Part shown: piece by piece, positions 24,119 through 31,931 of the stretch
Layout: every line of letters begins with the position of its first letter
Position numbering within the stretch: position 1 is the first letter of the stretch
Assembly: GCA_963170125.1 (NCBI GenBank)
Contig: CAUJFI010000068.1
Coordinates: 1-33,840, forward strand
DNA from: Deinococcota bacterium
Lineage (GTDB): Bacteria; Deinococcota; Deinococci; Deinococcales; Trueperaceae
Direction: 5' to 3'
DNA length: 33,840 nucleotides
Made by a program: the position numbers and the translations under genes
The notes under the pieces: model-generated
The model's database searches: none
What the model saw: the letters and a program-made list of their open reading frames with translations, nothing else
What the model was told of the DNA's origin: nothing

Positions 24119-25108
24119 TTGCATTGGTTCATCATCAAGCGACTACTGCTGCTCCCGTTCCTGCTCCTGATCTTCTCGATCGTCTCTTTCGCGCTCATCC
24201 AGGCCCCGCCCGGCGATTTCCTCACGAGCTACGTCGCCGAGCTGGCGGCCGGCGGCACGTCCATCGACCAGGCCGAGATAGAGGCGCTCCGCACGCGCTA
24301 CGGCCTCGATCAACCCATATACGTCCAGTACGGCAGGTGGGTGGGCAACCTGCTTCGTGGCGACCTCGGCGTCTCCCTCGAATGGCGGAGGCCGAACAGC
24401 GAGCTCATCGGTGAGCGCCTGGTGCTCACCCTCATCCTCACCACGTTCTCGCTCCTGTTCACCTGGGCAGTGGCCATCCCCATAGGTATCTTCTCTGCGA
24501 CACGCCAGTATTCTCTGCTCGACTACGTGTTCACGATCCTCAACTACATCGGGTTGGCCACGCCCAACTTCATGCTCGCCCTCGTGTTGATGTGGGTGGC
24601 GTTCGACAAGTTCGGGGTCACGGTCACCGGCCTCTTCTCACCCCAGTACCTCGACGCCGCCTGGTCGTGGGCGCGCGTCGGCGACCTGCTCAGCCACATC
24701 TGGTTGCCGATGATCGTCCTCGGCGTGGCGGGCACGGCCCAGATCGCCCGCGTCGTGCGCGCCAACCTGCTCGACGAGCTCAGCAAGCCGTACACGGAGA
24801 TGGCGCGCGCCAAGGGCCTGCCCGAGTGGCGCCTCGTCATCAAGTACCCCACGCGCGTCGCGATCGCGCCGGTCGTCAGCACCCTCGGCTGGTACTTCCC
24901 GCAGCTCCTGTCGGGCGGCCTCGTGGTCTCCGTCGTGATGAGCCTGCCGACCATCGGCCCGCTGCTCCTGCGCGCGCTCGTCGGCCAGGACATGTACCTC
25001 GCCGGCACCATCATCCTCATCTTCTGCATGCTCGCCGTCCTCGGCGCGCTCGTCTCAGACATCCTCCTCGTGGTCCTCGACCCGCGCATCAAGCTGGAGA
25101 GCGCATGA
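24119..25108 (+). CDS. ABC transporter permease, Opp/DppB-like
   Basis: This 329-residue permease has the DppB/OppB layout: an N-terminal span (FIIKRLLLLPFLLLIFSIVSFALIQ), the conserved periplasmic start PPGDF, YGLDQPIYVQYGRWVGNLLRGDLGVSL, and five further spans. The ATPase-coupling EAA-like loop is in YTEMARAKGLPEWRLVIKYPTR. It ends in VSDILLVVLDPRIKLE. The start is TTG at 24119, supported by GGAGAG 6 nt upstream and by the usual N-terminus of the family. It overlaps the second permease gene as ATGA. About 210 nt separate it from the binding-protein gene, including a strong hairpin. Confidence 0.92.
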   Translation: MHWFIIKRLLLLPFLLLIFSIVSFALIQAPPGDFLTSYVAELAAGGTSIDQAEIEALRTRYGLDQPIYVQYGRWVGNLLRGDLGVSLEWRRPNSELIGERLVLTLILTTFSLLFTWAVAIPIGIFSATRQYSLLDYVFTILNYIGLATPNFMLALVLMWVAFDKFGVTVTGLFSPQYLDAAWSWARVGDLLSHIWLPMIVLGVAGTAQIARVVRANLLDELSKPYTEMARAKGLPEWRLVIKYPTRVAIAPVVSTLGWYFPQLLSGGLVVSVVMSLPTIGPLLLRALVGQDMYLAGTIILIFCMLAVLGALVSDILLVVLDPRIKLESA

Positions 25109-26235
25109 GCGACGTCGCGCTGCCCGTCGCCGACCGGGCCAAGGAGCCCTCGGTCTACGTCACCCCGGCCTGGAAGCTCACGTGGCTGCGCTTCACGAAG
25201 CACAAGCTCGGCGTCGTGTGCCTCTGGATCGTCGTGCTCATCACGCTGATGGCCCTCATGCCCGAGTTCTTCAGCGCGGCCGACCCCAACGTGACGAGCG
25301 CGCGGCTCGCCTACATCCCGCCGCAGCCCGTGCGGATCATCCGCGACGGCCACCTCGTCAGGCCGTTCGTCTACGGCGTGGAGGGGCAGCGCAACCAGCG
25401 CACGCTGAAGATGGAGTGGGTGCAGGACACCGACGTCGTCCTGCCCTTGCGCCTGTTCCCGCGCGGCTACGCCTACAGGCTGTTCGGCGTCATCCCGACG
25501 GACAGGCACCTCTTCGGCTTCGGCACGGCCGAGCAACCGGTGACGGCCAACATCCTCGGCACGGACCGCCTGGGCCGCGACCAGTGGTCGCGCCTCATGT
25601 ACGGCACGCGCATCTCGCTCTCCATCGGCCTCGTCGCCGTGCTGATCAGCACCGTCCTCGGCATCGTGCTCGGCGGGATCTCCGGCTACTTCGGCGGCTG
25701 GGTCGACAACCTCATCCAGCGCCTCATCGACCTGCTCCAGGCCATCCCCGCCATCCCCGTGTGGCTGGCGCTCTCCGCCGCGCTGCCGCGGACGTGGCCC
25801 GTCACGTGGGTCTACTTCGCCATCACGGTCATCCTCGCCCTGCTCGGCTGGACGCGCCTGGCGCGCGAGGTGCGCGGCCGGTTCCTCAGCCTGCGCGAGG
25901 AGGACTTCGTCACGGCCGCCCGGCTCGTCGGCGCCAGCCAGGGCCGCATCATCTTCTCGCACATGGTGCCGTCGTTCGCTAGCCACATCATCGCCGCCGT
26001 CACCCTGGCCGTGCCGCTGATGATCCTGAACGAGACGTTCCTGAGCTTCCTCGGCCTCGGCATGCGCCCGCCCGCCATCAGCTGGGGCGTCATGCTGCAG
26101 GAGGCGCAGAACCTCCAATCGGTCGTGAACGCCCCGTGGCTGCTCATCCCCGGCGTGTTCGTGATCATCACCGTCCTCGCCCTCAACATCCTAGGAGACG
26201 GCTTACGCGATGCCGCAGACCCCTACAGCCACTGA
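25105..26235 (+). CDS. ABC transporter permease, Opp/DppC-like, with a periplasmic insert
   Basis: This 376-residue permease is the DppC/OppC-type partner. A first membrane span (about 35-53) is followed by an insert of about 80 residues before the family motif TDRLGRDQWSRLMYGTRISLSIG; usual OppC proteins go almost directly from span 1 to this motif. The insert (YIPPQPVRIIRDG...GVIPTDRHLFGFG) is expected outside the membrane, where it could touch the binding protein. The EAA-like loop is EDFVTAARLVGASQGRIIFSHMVPS. ATG 25105 overlaps the upstream stop as ATGA and its 3' end overlaps the first ATPase gene by 26 nt. Confidence 0.92.
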   Translation: MSDVALPVADRAKEPSVYVTPAWKLTWLRFTKHKLGVVCLWIVVLITLMALMPEFFSAADPNVTSARLAYIPPQPVRIIRDGHLVRPFVYGVEGQRNQRTLKMEWVQDTDVVLPLRLFPRGYAYRLFGVIPTDRHLFGFGTAEQPVTANILGTDRLGRDQWSRLMYGTRISLSIGLVAVLISTVLGIVLGGISGYFGGWVDNLIQRLIDLLQAIPAIPVWLALSAALPRTWPVTWVYFAITVILALLGWTRLAREVRGRFLSLREEDFVTAARLVGASQGRIIFSHMVPSFASHIIAAVTLAVPLMILNETFLSFLGLGMRPPAISWGVMLQEAQNLQSVVNAPWLLIPGVFVIITVLALNILGDGLRDAADPYSH

Positions 26236-27286
26236 GGCCACGCGCAAGGGCGCCGACAGGCGGCCACTGCTCTCCGTCCGCGGCCTGAAGACGTACTTCG
26301 AGCTCGACGAGGGCACGGTGCGCGCCGTCGACGGCGTTAGCTTCGACGTCATGCCCGGCGAGGTCCTCGGCATCGTGGGGGAGAGCGGCTGCGGCAAGAG
26401 CATCACCATGAAGTCGATCCTGAGGCTCGTCGCCAAGCCCGGCCGCATCGTCGGCGGCGAGATCCTCTACCGCCCCGACCCGGTGGGCCGAGCGGGCGGA
26501 GGCGGCGCTGAGATCGACCTGACCAAGCTCCGCAAGGACGGCCGCCGCATGCGCAACATCCGCGGGGGTGAGATCGCCCTCATCCCGCAGGAGCCGATGG
26601 CGTCGTTCAGCCCGCTGCACACCATCGGCGAGCAGATCATCGAGGCCATCCGGCTGCACCAGGACGTCTCCAAGAAGGAGGCGCGCGCCATGGCCATCGA
26701 GAGGTTGCGCGAGGTCGGCGTGCCGAGCCCCGAGCAGCGCGTCGGCGCCTACTCCTGGCAGCTCTCCGGCGGGCTGCGGCAGCGCGCCATCATCGCCATG
26801 GCACTGTCCTGCCACCCGAAGCTGCTCGTGGCCGACGAGCCGACGACGGCCATCGACGTCACCACCCAGGCGCAGGTGCTGGCGCTCCTCCGCGAGCTGC
26901 AAGCCGAGCACGGCTCCTCCATCATCTTCATCACCCACGACCTGGGCGTGATAGCGCAGGTCGCCGATCGCGTCGTCGTCATGTACCTGGGGCGCGTCAT
27001 GGAGCGCGGCCCCGTCGACGACATCTTCCACGCCCCGAAGCACCCGTACACGAAGGCGCTCCTGCGCTCCGTGCCGAACATGGATACGGAGCCGCGCGTG
27101 GCCCTGCCGACCGTCGAGGGCTCCATCCCGCACCCGCTGCACAAGCCGACCGGCTGCCCGTTCCACCCGCGCTGCCCGGACGCCATCCCCGGCCTCTGCG
27201 ACGTCAAGGTTCCCGCGCTGCGGCCCGTCGACTCCGATCAGCCCGTCGCCTGCTTCCTCTACCACCGGGAGGTCGAGGGTGAGTGA
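26210..27286 (+). CDS. ABC transporter ATP-binding protein, OppD/DppD-like
   Basis: This 358-residue ATPase powers the importer from the cytoplasmic face. Walker A GESGCGKS is at 57-64, the signature is LSGGLRQR, Walker B is [13 protein letters not shown], and the switch His is in [11 protein letters not shown]. The C-terminal oligopeptide/sugar-transporter extension with [16 protein letters not shown] is present; its Cys residues often bind an iron-sulfur cluster in this family. The start at 26210 lies inside the end of the permease gene with AGGAGA about 11 nt upstream; it overlaps the second ATPase gene by 8 nt. Confidence 0.93.
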   Translation: MPQTPTATEATRKGADRRPLLSVRGLKTYFELDEGTVRAVDGVSFDVMPGEVLGIVGESGCGKSITMKSILRLVAKPGRIVGGEILYRPDPVGRAGGGGAEIDLTKLRKDGRRMRNIRGGEIALIPQEPMASFSPLHTIGEQIIEAIRLHQDVSKKEARAMAIERLREVGVPSPEQRVGAYSWQLSGGLRQRAIIAMALSCHPKLLVADEPTTAIDVTTQAQVLALLRELQAEHGSSIIFITHDLGVIAQVADRVVVMYLGRVMERGPVDDIFHAPKHPYTKALLRSVPNMDTEPRVALPTVEGSIPHPLHKPTGCPFHPRCPDAIPGLCDVKVPALRPVDSDQPVACFLYHREVEGE

Positions 27287-28424
27287 GGCGGGTGCCGTGA
27301 CCACGCACCAGGCCGCTACCGAAGCGGCCACGCCCGTCCGTGCGGGCGAGCGGACACGCGCCGTCGCACATGCGCTCCCCCCGGAGCGCCTGCTCGACGT
27401 CCGCCACCTCAAGAAGTACTTCCCCATCAAGGGCGGGTTCTTCGGCAGCACTGTCGGCGCCGTGAAGGCCGTGGACGACGTGAACCTCCACGTCGACACT
27501 GGCGAGATCCTCAGCCTCGTCGGTGAGAGCGGCTGCGGCAAGACGACCACGTCGCGCTGCGTGTTGCGGGCCGTCAACCCCACGTCGGGCGAGATCCTCT
27601 TCCGGATCGGCGACGACGAGGTCATCGACGTCGCCAAGCTGAGCGACCGCGAGCTGCGCCCCCTGTGGCGCAACATGCAGATGATCTTCCAGGACCCGTT
27701 CGGGTCGCTCAACCCGCGCAAGAACCTCTTCGACATCATCGGCGAGCCCCTGCTCGTCAACGGCGTGAAGAGCCGCCAGGAACGCATGGACCGGGTGGCT
27801 GAGCTGCTCGGCCTCGTGGGCTTGAGGCCCGAGTACATGCACCGCTACCCGCACGCGTTCAGCGGCGGGCAGCGCCAGCGCGTCGTGATCGCCCGTGCAC
27901 TCGCGCTCAACCCCAAGCTCGTCGTGGCCGACGAGGCCGTCTCCGCCCTCGACGTCTCCGTGCAGGCGCAGATCCTCAACCTCCTCCTGGAGTTGCAGGA
28001 GCGGCTCGGGCTCTCGTACCTGTTCGTGGCGCACGACCTCAGCATCGTCAAGCACATCAGCCACCGCGTGGCCGTCATGTACGTCGGCAAGATCGTCGAG
28101 ACGGCGCCTACGGACCCCCTGTTCCACGCGCCGCTCCACCCGTACACGTCGGCCCTCATGGCGGCCGTGCCGCAGGCCGACCCGCGCCGGCGCAGCGAGA
28201 TGATCCGGCTCGAGGGCGAGGTAGCCAACCCCGCCAAGCCCCCGAGCGGCTGCTACTTCCACCCGCGCTGCCCGTTCGCGACGGCGCAGTGCAAGGCCGA
28301 GACGCCGCTGCTGCGCGAGGTGCGGCCCGGGCACTTCGTCGCGTGCCACCGCGCGGAGGAGCTCGACCTGCCGGGCGTGGAGCGGGGCACCCCGAGCCTC
28401 GGCACCTCGCGGGCCGAGGGTTGA
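27279..28424 (+). CDS. ABC transporter ATP-binding protein, OppF/DppF-like
   Basis: This 381-residue ATPase is the partner of the preceding one, forming the heterodimeric motor typical of Opp/Dpp systems. Walker A GESGCGKT is at 82-89, the Q-loop is QMIFQDPFGSLNPR, the signature is FSGGQRQRVVIARAL, and Walker B reads VVADEAVSALDVS, with Ala where Pro is usual. The switch His is in FVAHDLSIVKHI, and the C-terminal Cys motif is GCYFHPRCPFATAQC. Start GTG 27279 follows GAGG closely. Its stop overlaps the TTG start of the sulfatase gene (TTGA), tying importer and sulfatase into one operon. Confidence 0.93.
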   Translation: MSEAGAVTTHQAATEAATPVRAGERTRAVAHALPPERLLDVRHLKKYFPIKGGFFGSTVGAVKAVDDVNLHVDTGEILSLVGESGCGKTTTSRCVLRAVNPTSGEILFRIGDDEVIDVAKLSDRELRPLWRNMQMIFQDPFGSLNPRKNLFDIIGEPLLVNGVKSRQERMDRVAELLGLVGLRPEYMHRYPHAFSGGQRQRVVIARALALNPKLVVADEAVSALDVSVQAQILNLLLELQERLGLSYLFVAHDLSIVKHISHRVAVMYVGKIVETAPTDPLFHAPLHPYTSALMAAVPQADPRRRSEMIRLEGEVANPAKPPSGCYFHPRCPFATAQCKAETPLLREVRPGHFVACHRAEELDLPGVERGTPSLGTSRAEG

Positions 28425-30040
28425 CGACGACCGGCCACGAGGACGCGTCGCCCGGCGCACGCAGCGCGGCGCCGTTGGCTGGCGGGGCTCGGTGGCCGAC
28501 GGACGAGCATGGGCAGCTGTCCGCCGGGCCAGAGCGAGCGCATGACGAGCACGGTCGCCCGCCGAACGTGGTCGTCATCATGGCCGACCAACTGAAGGCG
28601 ACGGCCAGCCGCCTCTACTCGCCCACGGGCACGGCCACGCCGGCCCTCGCGCGGCTGGCGGCCGAGGGCGTGCTGTACGAGAACGCCGTCACGCCCCATC
28701 CGCTGTGCGTGCCTGCGCGCGTGTCGCTCTGGACCGGCCAGTACCCGCACACGCACGGCTCGCGCGACAACCAGACGCCCATGCCCGCCGGGGCCGCCCA
28801 CGCGTTCAAGGTGTGGCGCGAGGCCGGTTTCGCCACCGCGCTGATCGGCAAGGACCACTGCTTCGAGGCGCCAGAGGACCAGGCGCTCTTCGACGTGTGG
28901 TGCGAGATCGGCCACGAGGGCCTCCCCGCCGCGCGGCCCGCGCGCGGCATGCCCTGGTTCCGCCCCGAAGAGGGCGTGCGGGCCGCGCACGCGGTGCGGC
29001 GCGCCATGCCGCGCCAGGCGCCCGCCGTGGCGTACGCGCTCACCGACTACCCGCTCGAGGACTACTCGACGGGCCTGGTTGCCGGCCAGACCGCCCGTTA
29101 CCTCGAGGAGCGCGCCGCCAACCCGGACGAGCCGTTCGCCCTGTGGGTGTCGTTCCCCGACCCGCACACGCCGTACGAGGCGCCGCGCACCTACTTCGAG
29201 GCGGCCGCGGCGGAGGGGGCCGAGCTGCCGCCAGCCGAGCCGCCCGACATGTCGGGGGCGCCGGAGCGCACGCGCGTCCTGCGCCGGCTCCTCGACGTGT
29301 CCGGTGTGCCCAGGGTCGACCAGGAGCGGCTGCTCCTCACGTACCGGGCCATGACGCGCTTCGTGGATGACGGGGTCGGCACCGTCCTGGACGCGCTCGA
29401 GCGGACCGGCCTGCGCGAGCGCACCATCGTCGTGTTCCTCTCGGACCACGGCGACTTCGCGCTCGAGCACGGCATGGCGCGCAAGGGCGGCGCGTTCTAC
29501 GACTGCCTGACGCGCGTGCCGCTCGTGGTGTCGTGGCGCGGCACCTGCCCGGCCGGCGTGGTCGACGGCTCCATGGCGAACCTCGTAGACGTCGTGCCGA
29601 CGCTCCTGACGCTGCAAGGCCTGCCCGTGCCGCCGGGCATGCAGGGCGCGCCCCTGCCCACCCTCACGGACGCCGCGCCACGCGCCGCCGCCTTCTCCGA
29701 GTACGGCGCCGGTGGGCCGGCCTTCACCCTCGCGGACCTCGAGGCGGTGGGGAGGACCGTCGGCACTACCCACGGCCTGGAGGCCGTGCGCGCGAGCCTC
29801 GAGCGGCGCGAGGCGGAGGGAGCGCGGCGCATGGTCCGCACCGCGCGGTGGAAGTACGTCACCGACCCGTTGGGCGATCTGGACGAGCTCTACGACCTCG
29901 TCGCCGACCCGCTGGAGCACCGCAACCTGGCGGGCGGCCTCGCTCGCGACCCGGCGGATGGCCTCGGCCCCGGTCTCAGCGTGGGACCCGTGATCGACGA
30001 GCTGCGATCACTCCTCGCAGGGTGGGAAACGGCTCCATGA
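28421..30040 (+). CDS. Sulfatase of the Cys type (CVPAR), predicted cytoplasmic
   Basis: This 539-residue protein is an S1-family sulfatase that would remove sulfate esters once its Cys96 is converted to formylglycine. The motif is CVPARVSLWTG, fitting CxPxR. PNVVVIMADQ (48-57) holds the first metal-binding segment with one Asp rather than the more usual Asp pair, and FLSDHGDFALEHGMARKG holds the DHG metal ligands. No signal peptide is present. TTG 28421 is chosen because it overlaps the OppF stop and no other start lies before the conserved core; the first 45 residues are then a non-conserved Ala/Gly-rich tail. Its place directly after the importer ATPases argues that it acts on imported sulfated sugars. 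Confidence 0.88.
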   Translation: MTTTGHEDASPGARSAAPLAGGARWPTDEHGQLSAGPERAHDEHGRPPNVVVIMADQLKATASRLYSPTGTATPALARLAAEGVLYENAVTPHPLCVPARVSLWTGQYPHTHGSRDNQTPMPAGAAHAFKVWREAGFATALIGKDHCFEAPEDQALFDVWCEIGHEGLPAARPARGMPWFRPEEGVRAAHAVRRAMPRQAPAVAYALTDYPLEDYSTGLVAGQTARYLEERAANPDEPFALWVSFPDPHTPYEAPRTYFEAAAAEGAELPPAEPPDMSGAPERTRVLRRLLDVSGVPRVDQERLLLTYRAMTRFVDDGVGTVLDALERTGLRERTIVVFLSDHGDFALEHGMARKGGAFYDCLTRVPLVVSWRGTCPAGVVDGSMANLVDVVPTLLTLQGLPVPPGMQGAPLPTLTDAAPRAAAFSEYGAGGPAFTLADLEAVGRTVGTTHGLEAVRASLERREAEGARRMVRTARWKYVTDPLGDLDELYDLVADPLEHRNLAGGLARDPADGLGPGLSVGPVIDELRSLLAGWETAP

Positions 30041-30077
30041 CGCCCGCGTTCAGCTGGCGCAGGAAGGACGGCAAGCC

Positions 30078-30506
30078 ATGAACTACGTCTTCAAGACCTC
30101 CAACCCCAAGCGCTACCGCTTCCCGACCCACACCAACCTCCTGGTGATGGACCGGGCCGAGGCGACCACGAGCGAGAGCTTCATCAGCGTGATGGAGCCG
30201 GGTGAGGCGCCGCCGCTCCACAAACACGACGACACGGAGCAGGTCTTCTACGTCCTGGAGGGCGAGGGCCGCCTCGAGATCGGGCCGGAGGCGCGCTTCG
30301 TGGCCGACCTGGTGCCGGGCGACCTGGTGCGCATCCCGCCGAGCACGCTCCACCGCGTGCATTGCACCTCTAGCGTGCCGCTCGCCTACCTCGTCGTCGA
30401 CTGCTTCCCCGGCGGCCGGCCCACCGTCGAGCCGACGTGGGACTCGCACGTCGCGACGGTGTGCCACGAGAACGGCTGGGACATGGCCGAAGTAGTGGAG
30501 GGCTGA
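30078..30506 (+). CDS. Small cupin-domain protein
   Basis: This 142-residue single-domain cupin has PPLHKHDDTEQVFYVLEGEGRLEIG, giving metal ligands His48, His50 and Glu54 or Gln55, and a later His92 in PPSTLHRVHC. Cupins of this size include sugar isomerases, dioxygenases and lyase-like enzymes; sequence alone does not say which. GGAAGG lies about 10 nt before the ATG. Flanked by the sulfatase and the MATE-like gene, it is plausibly an isomerase or lyase acting on an acidic sugar, which is inferred from position only. Confidence 0.8.
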   Translation: MNYVFKTSNPKRYRFPTHTNLLVMDRAEATTSESFISVMEPGEAPPLHKHDDTEQVFYVLEGEGRLEIGPEARFVADLVPGDLVRIPPSTLHRVHCTSSVPLAYLVVDCFPGGRPTVEPTWDSHVATVCHENGWDMAEVVEG

Positions 30507-30540
30507 GCCGCCTGACCCACGAGGCAGACGCTCCACGCGC

Positions 30541-31869
30541 GTGAGCATCGCAGAGGCAGCCTCACCCATCACCCCGAAGACCGTCGTCGGCACGTGGTTG
30601 CCGCTGGCGCTGAGCTGGATCATCATGACGTCCGAGCTCGTCATAGCTGCCGCGTTCGTGGCGCGCATGGCGAGCCCGGAGCTCAACCTGGCGGCCTGGG
30701 GGATCGTGTTCGCGATCTCGGTGACCATCCAGGCGACCGCTCAGACGCTCCTCCCGACCGGCGCCGCCCTCGCCTCGGACGCGGCCGCGTACGCGCGCCT
30801 GCGCAAGTACGCCATGCGCCTGCTCCTCGCGCTCACGGGCGTGCAGCTCCTGGTCGCCGTCACGCCGCTCTACCACGTCGTCATGCGCGGCATCGGGGCG
30901 CAGCAGGAGATCGTCGACATCGCCCGCCTCGGCGTGCTCCTGATGGTGCCGTACGCCTTCGGCACCGGCTTCAGGCGCTTCCAGCAGGGCGTGCTCATCC
31001 GTTACGGCGACGCGCGCGTCGTCGTGTGGGGCTCCATCCTGCGGATCTTGTGCCTGACGCTGGTCCTCACCGTCTCGGCTCTGACCGGCACCGTGTCCGG
31101 CGTCGTCGCGGCCTCGGCCGCCGTCATCGTCGGGGTGCTGGTCGAGGCGCTGTTCACGCAGGTCAAGGTCGTGCCCGTCCTGGCCGGCCCGTTGCAGCGC
31201 CAGGCCGTGGGCGCCGCCATGACGTTCGGGCGCTTCGCGCGGTTCGTCTGGCCGCTGATGGTCATGACGGTCCTCACCATGCTCGTGCAGTCGTTCGTGT
31301 CCGTCGCGCTCGCGCGCCTGCCCCTCTCGCTGGAGTCGCTCGCCGTGTGGCCCGTCCTCTGGGGCTTCCTGATGCTGTGGCAGAGCCCCGGCATGGCGTT
31401 CACCGAGGTCGTCATCAGCCTCGTCCGACGGCCTGGCGCGACCGCCCTGTTGCGGCGCTTCGCGCTCTGGTCGGCCGCGGCGTTCACGCTGACGCTGCTG
31501 GCCGTGGCCGCGACGCCCCTTGCACGCGTCTGGTTCATGACCGTCTCCGGCCTCCAGCCGGAGCTGGCGGAGCTGGCGGGCCATGCGCTCTGGTTCGGCG
31601 CGCTCCTGCCGGGGCTGCGCATCCTCATCAGCTGGTTCCAGGGGGTCATCATGTACAGCGAGCAGACGCGCTCCATCATGGAGTCCATCCTCATCTTCCT
31701 CGCCGTGGGCGTCGCCGGGCTGTACCTCGGCGGCACCTTCACCCGGGTGGCCGGCATCTACGTCGGCATCGTGGCGTTCTCGCTCGCGTTCGTCGCCCAG
31801 GCGGTCTGGCTTCGGCACCGCAGCCGGCCGCTCCTGCGCGCCGGGTTGCGGCGGGGTGTCGCCCGATGA
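30541..31869 (+). CDS. Polytopic membrane protein, MATE-superfamily-like
   Basis: This 442-residue protein has about 12 membrane segments and resembles MATE/flippase-type carriers, in particular a poorly characterised group with GFRRFQQGVLIRYGDARVV after the first four to five spans. Similarity to the ANKH branch of that superfamily is possible but I am not sure. The start is GTG 30541, with no strong ribosome binding site. It lies between cupin and sulfatase genes, and its stop overlaps a 21-codon frame as ATGA. A transporter for a by-product of sugar breakdown would fit, but this is a guess. Confidence 0.7.
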   Translation: MSIAEAASPITPKTVVGTWLPLALSWIIMTSELVIAAAFVARMASPELNLAAWGIVFAISVTIQATAQTLLPTGAALASDAAAYARLRKYAMRLLLALTGVQLLVAVTPLYHVVMRGIGAQQEIVDIARLGVLLMVPYAFGTGFRRFQQGVLIRYGDARVVVWGSILRILCLTLVLTVSALTGTVSGVVAASAAVIVGVLVEALFTQVKVVPVLAGPLQRQAVGAAMTFGRFARFVWPLMVMTVLTMLVQSFVSVALARLPLSLESLAVWPVLWGFLMLWQSPGMAFTEVVISLVRRPGATALLRRFALWSAAAFTLTLLAVAATPLARVWFMTVSGLQPELAELAGHALWFGALLPGLRILISWFQGVIMYSEQTRSIMESILIFLAVGVAGLYLGGTFTRVAGIYVGIVAFSLAFVAQAVWLRHRSRPLLRAGLRRGVAR

Positions 31870-31931
31870 CACGCGAGCTTCCCGAGTTCCCGCCACTGGG
31901 CGCCGGGCCAGAACGGAGCCCAGCCAGATGA
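31866..31931 (+). CDS. Possible 21-residue mini-ORF bridging the MATE-like and sulfatase genes
   Basis: ATG 31866 overlaps the stop of the membrane-protein gene (ATGA). The frame (MTRELPEFPPLGAGPERSPAR) ends in TGA 31929-31931, which overlaps the ATG of the sulfatase gene (ATGA). Ribosomes could pass from gene to gene by stop-restart through it. The peptide itself has no recognisable motif; GGAG inside its end serves as the ribosome binding site of the sulfatase. Confidence 0.4.
   Translation: MTRELPEFPPLGAGPERSPAR

Noticed and set aside
24544..28460. Long minus-strand frames opposite the permease and ATPase genes
   Set aside because: They read as His/Asp/Arg-rich low-complexity protein and lie opposite genes with full ABC transporter motifs.
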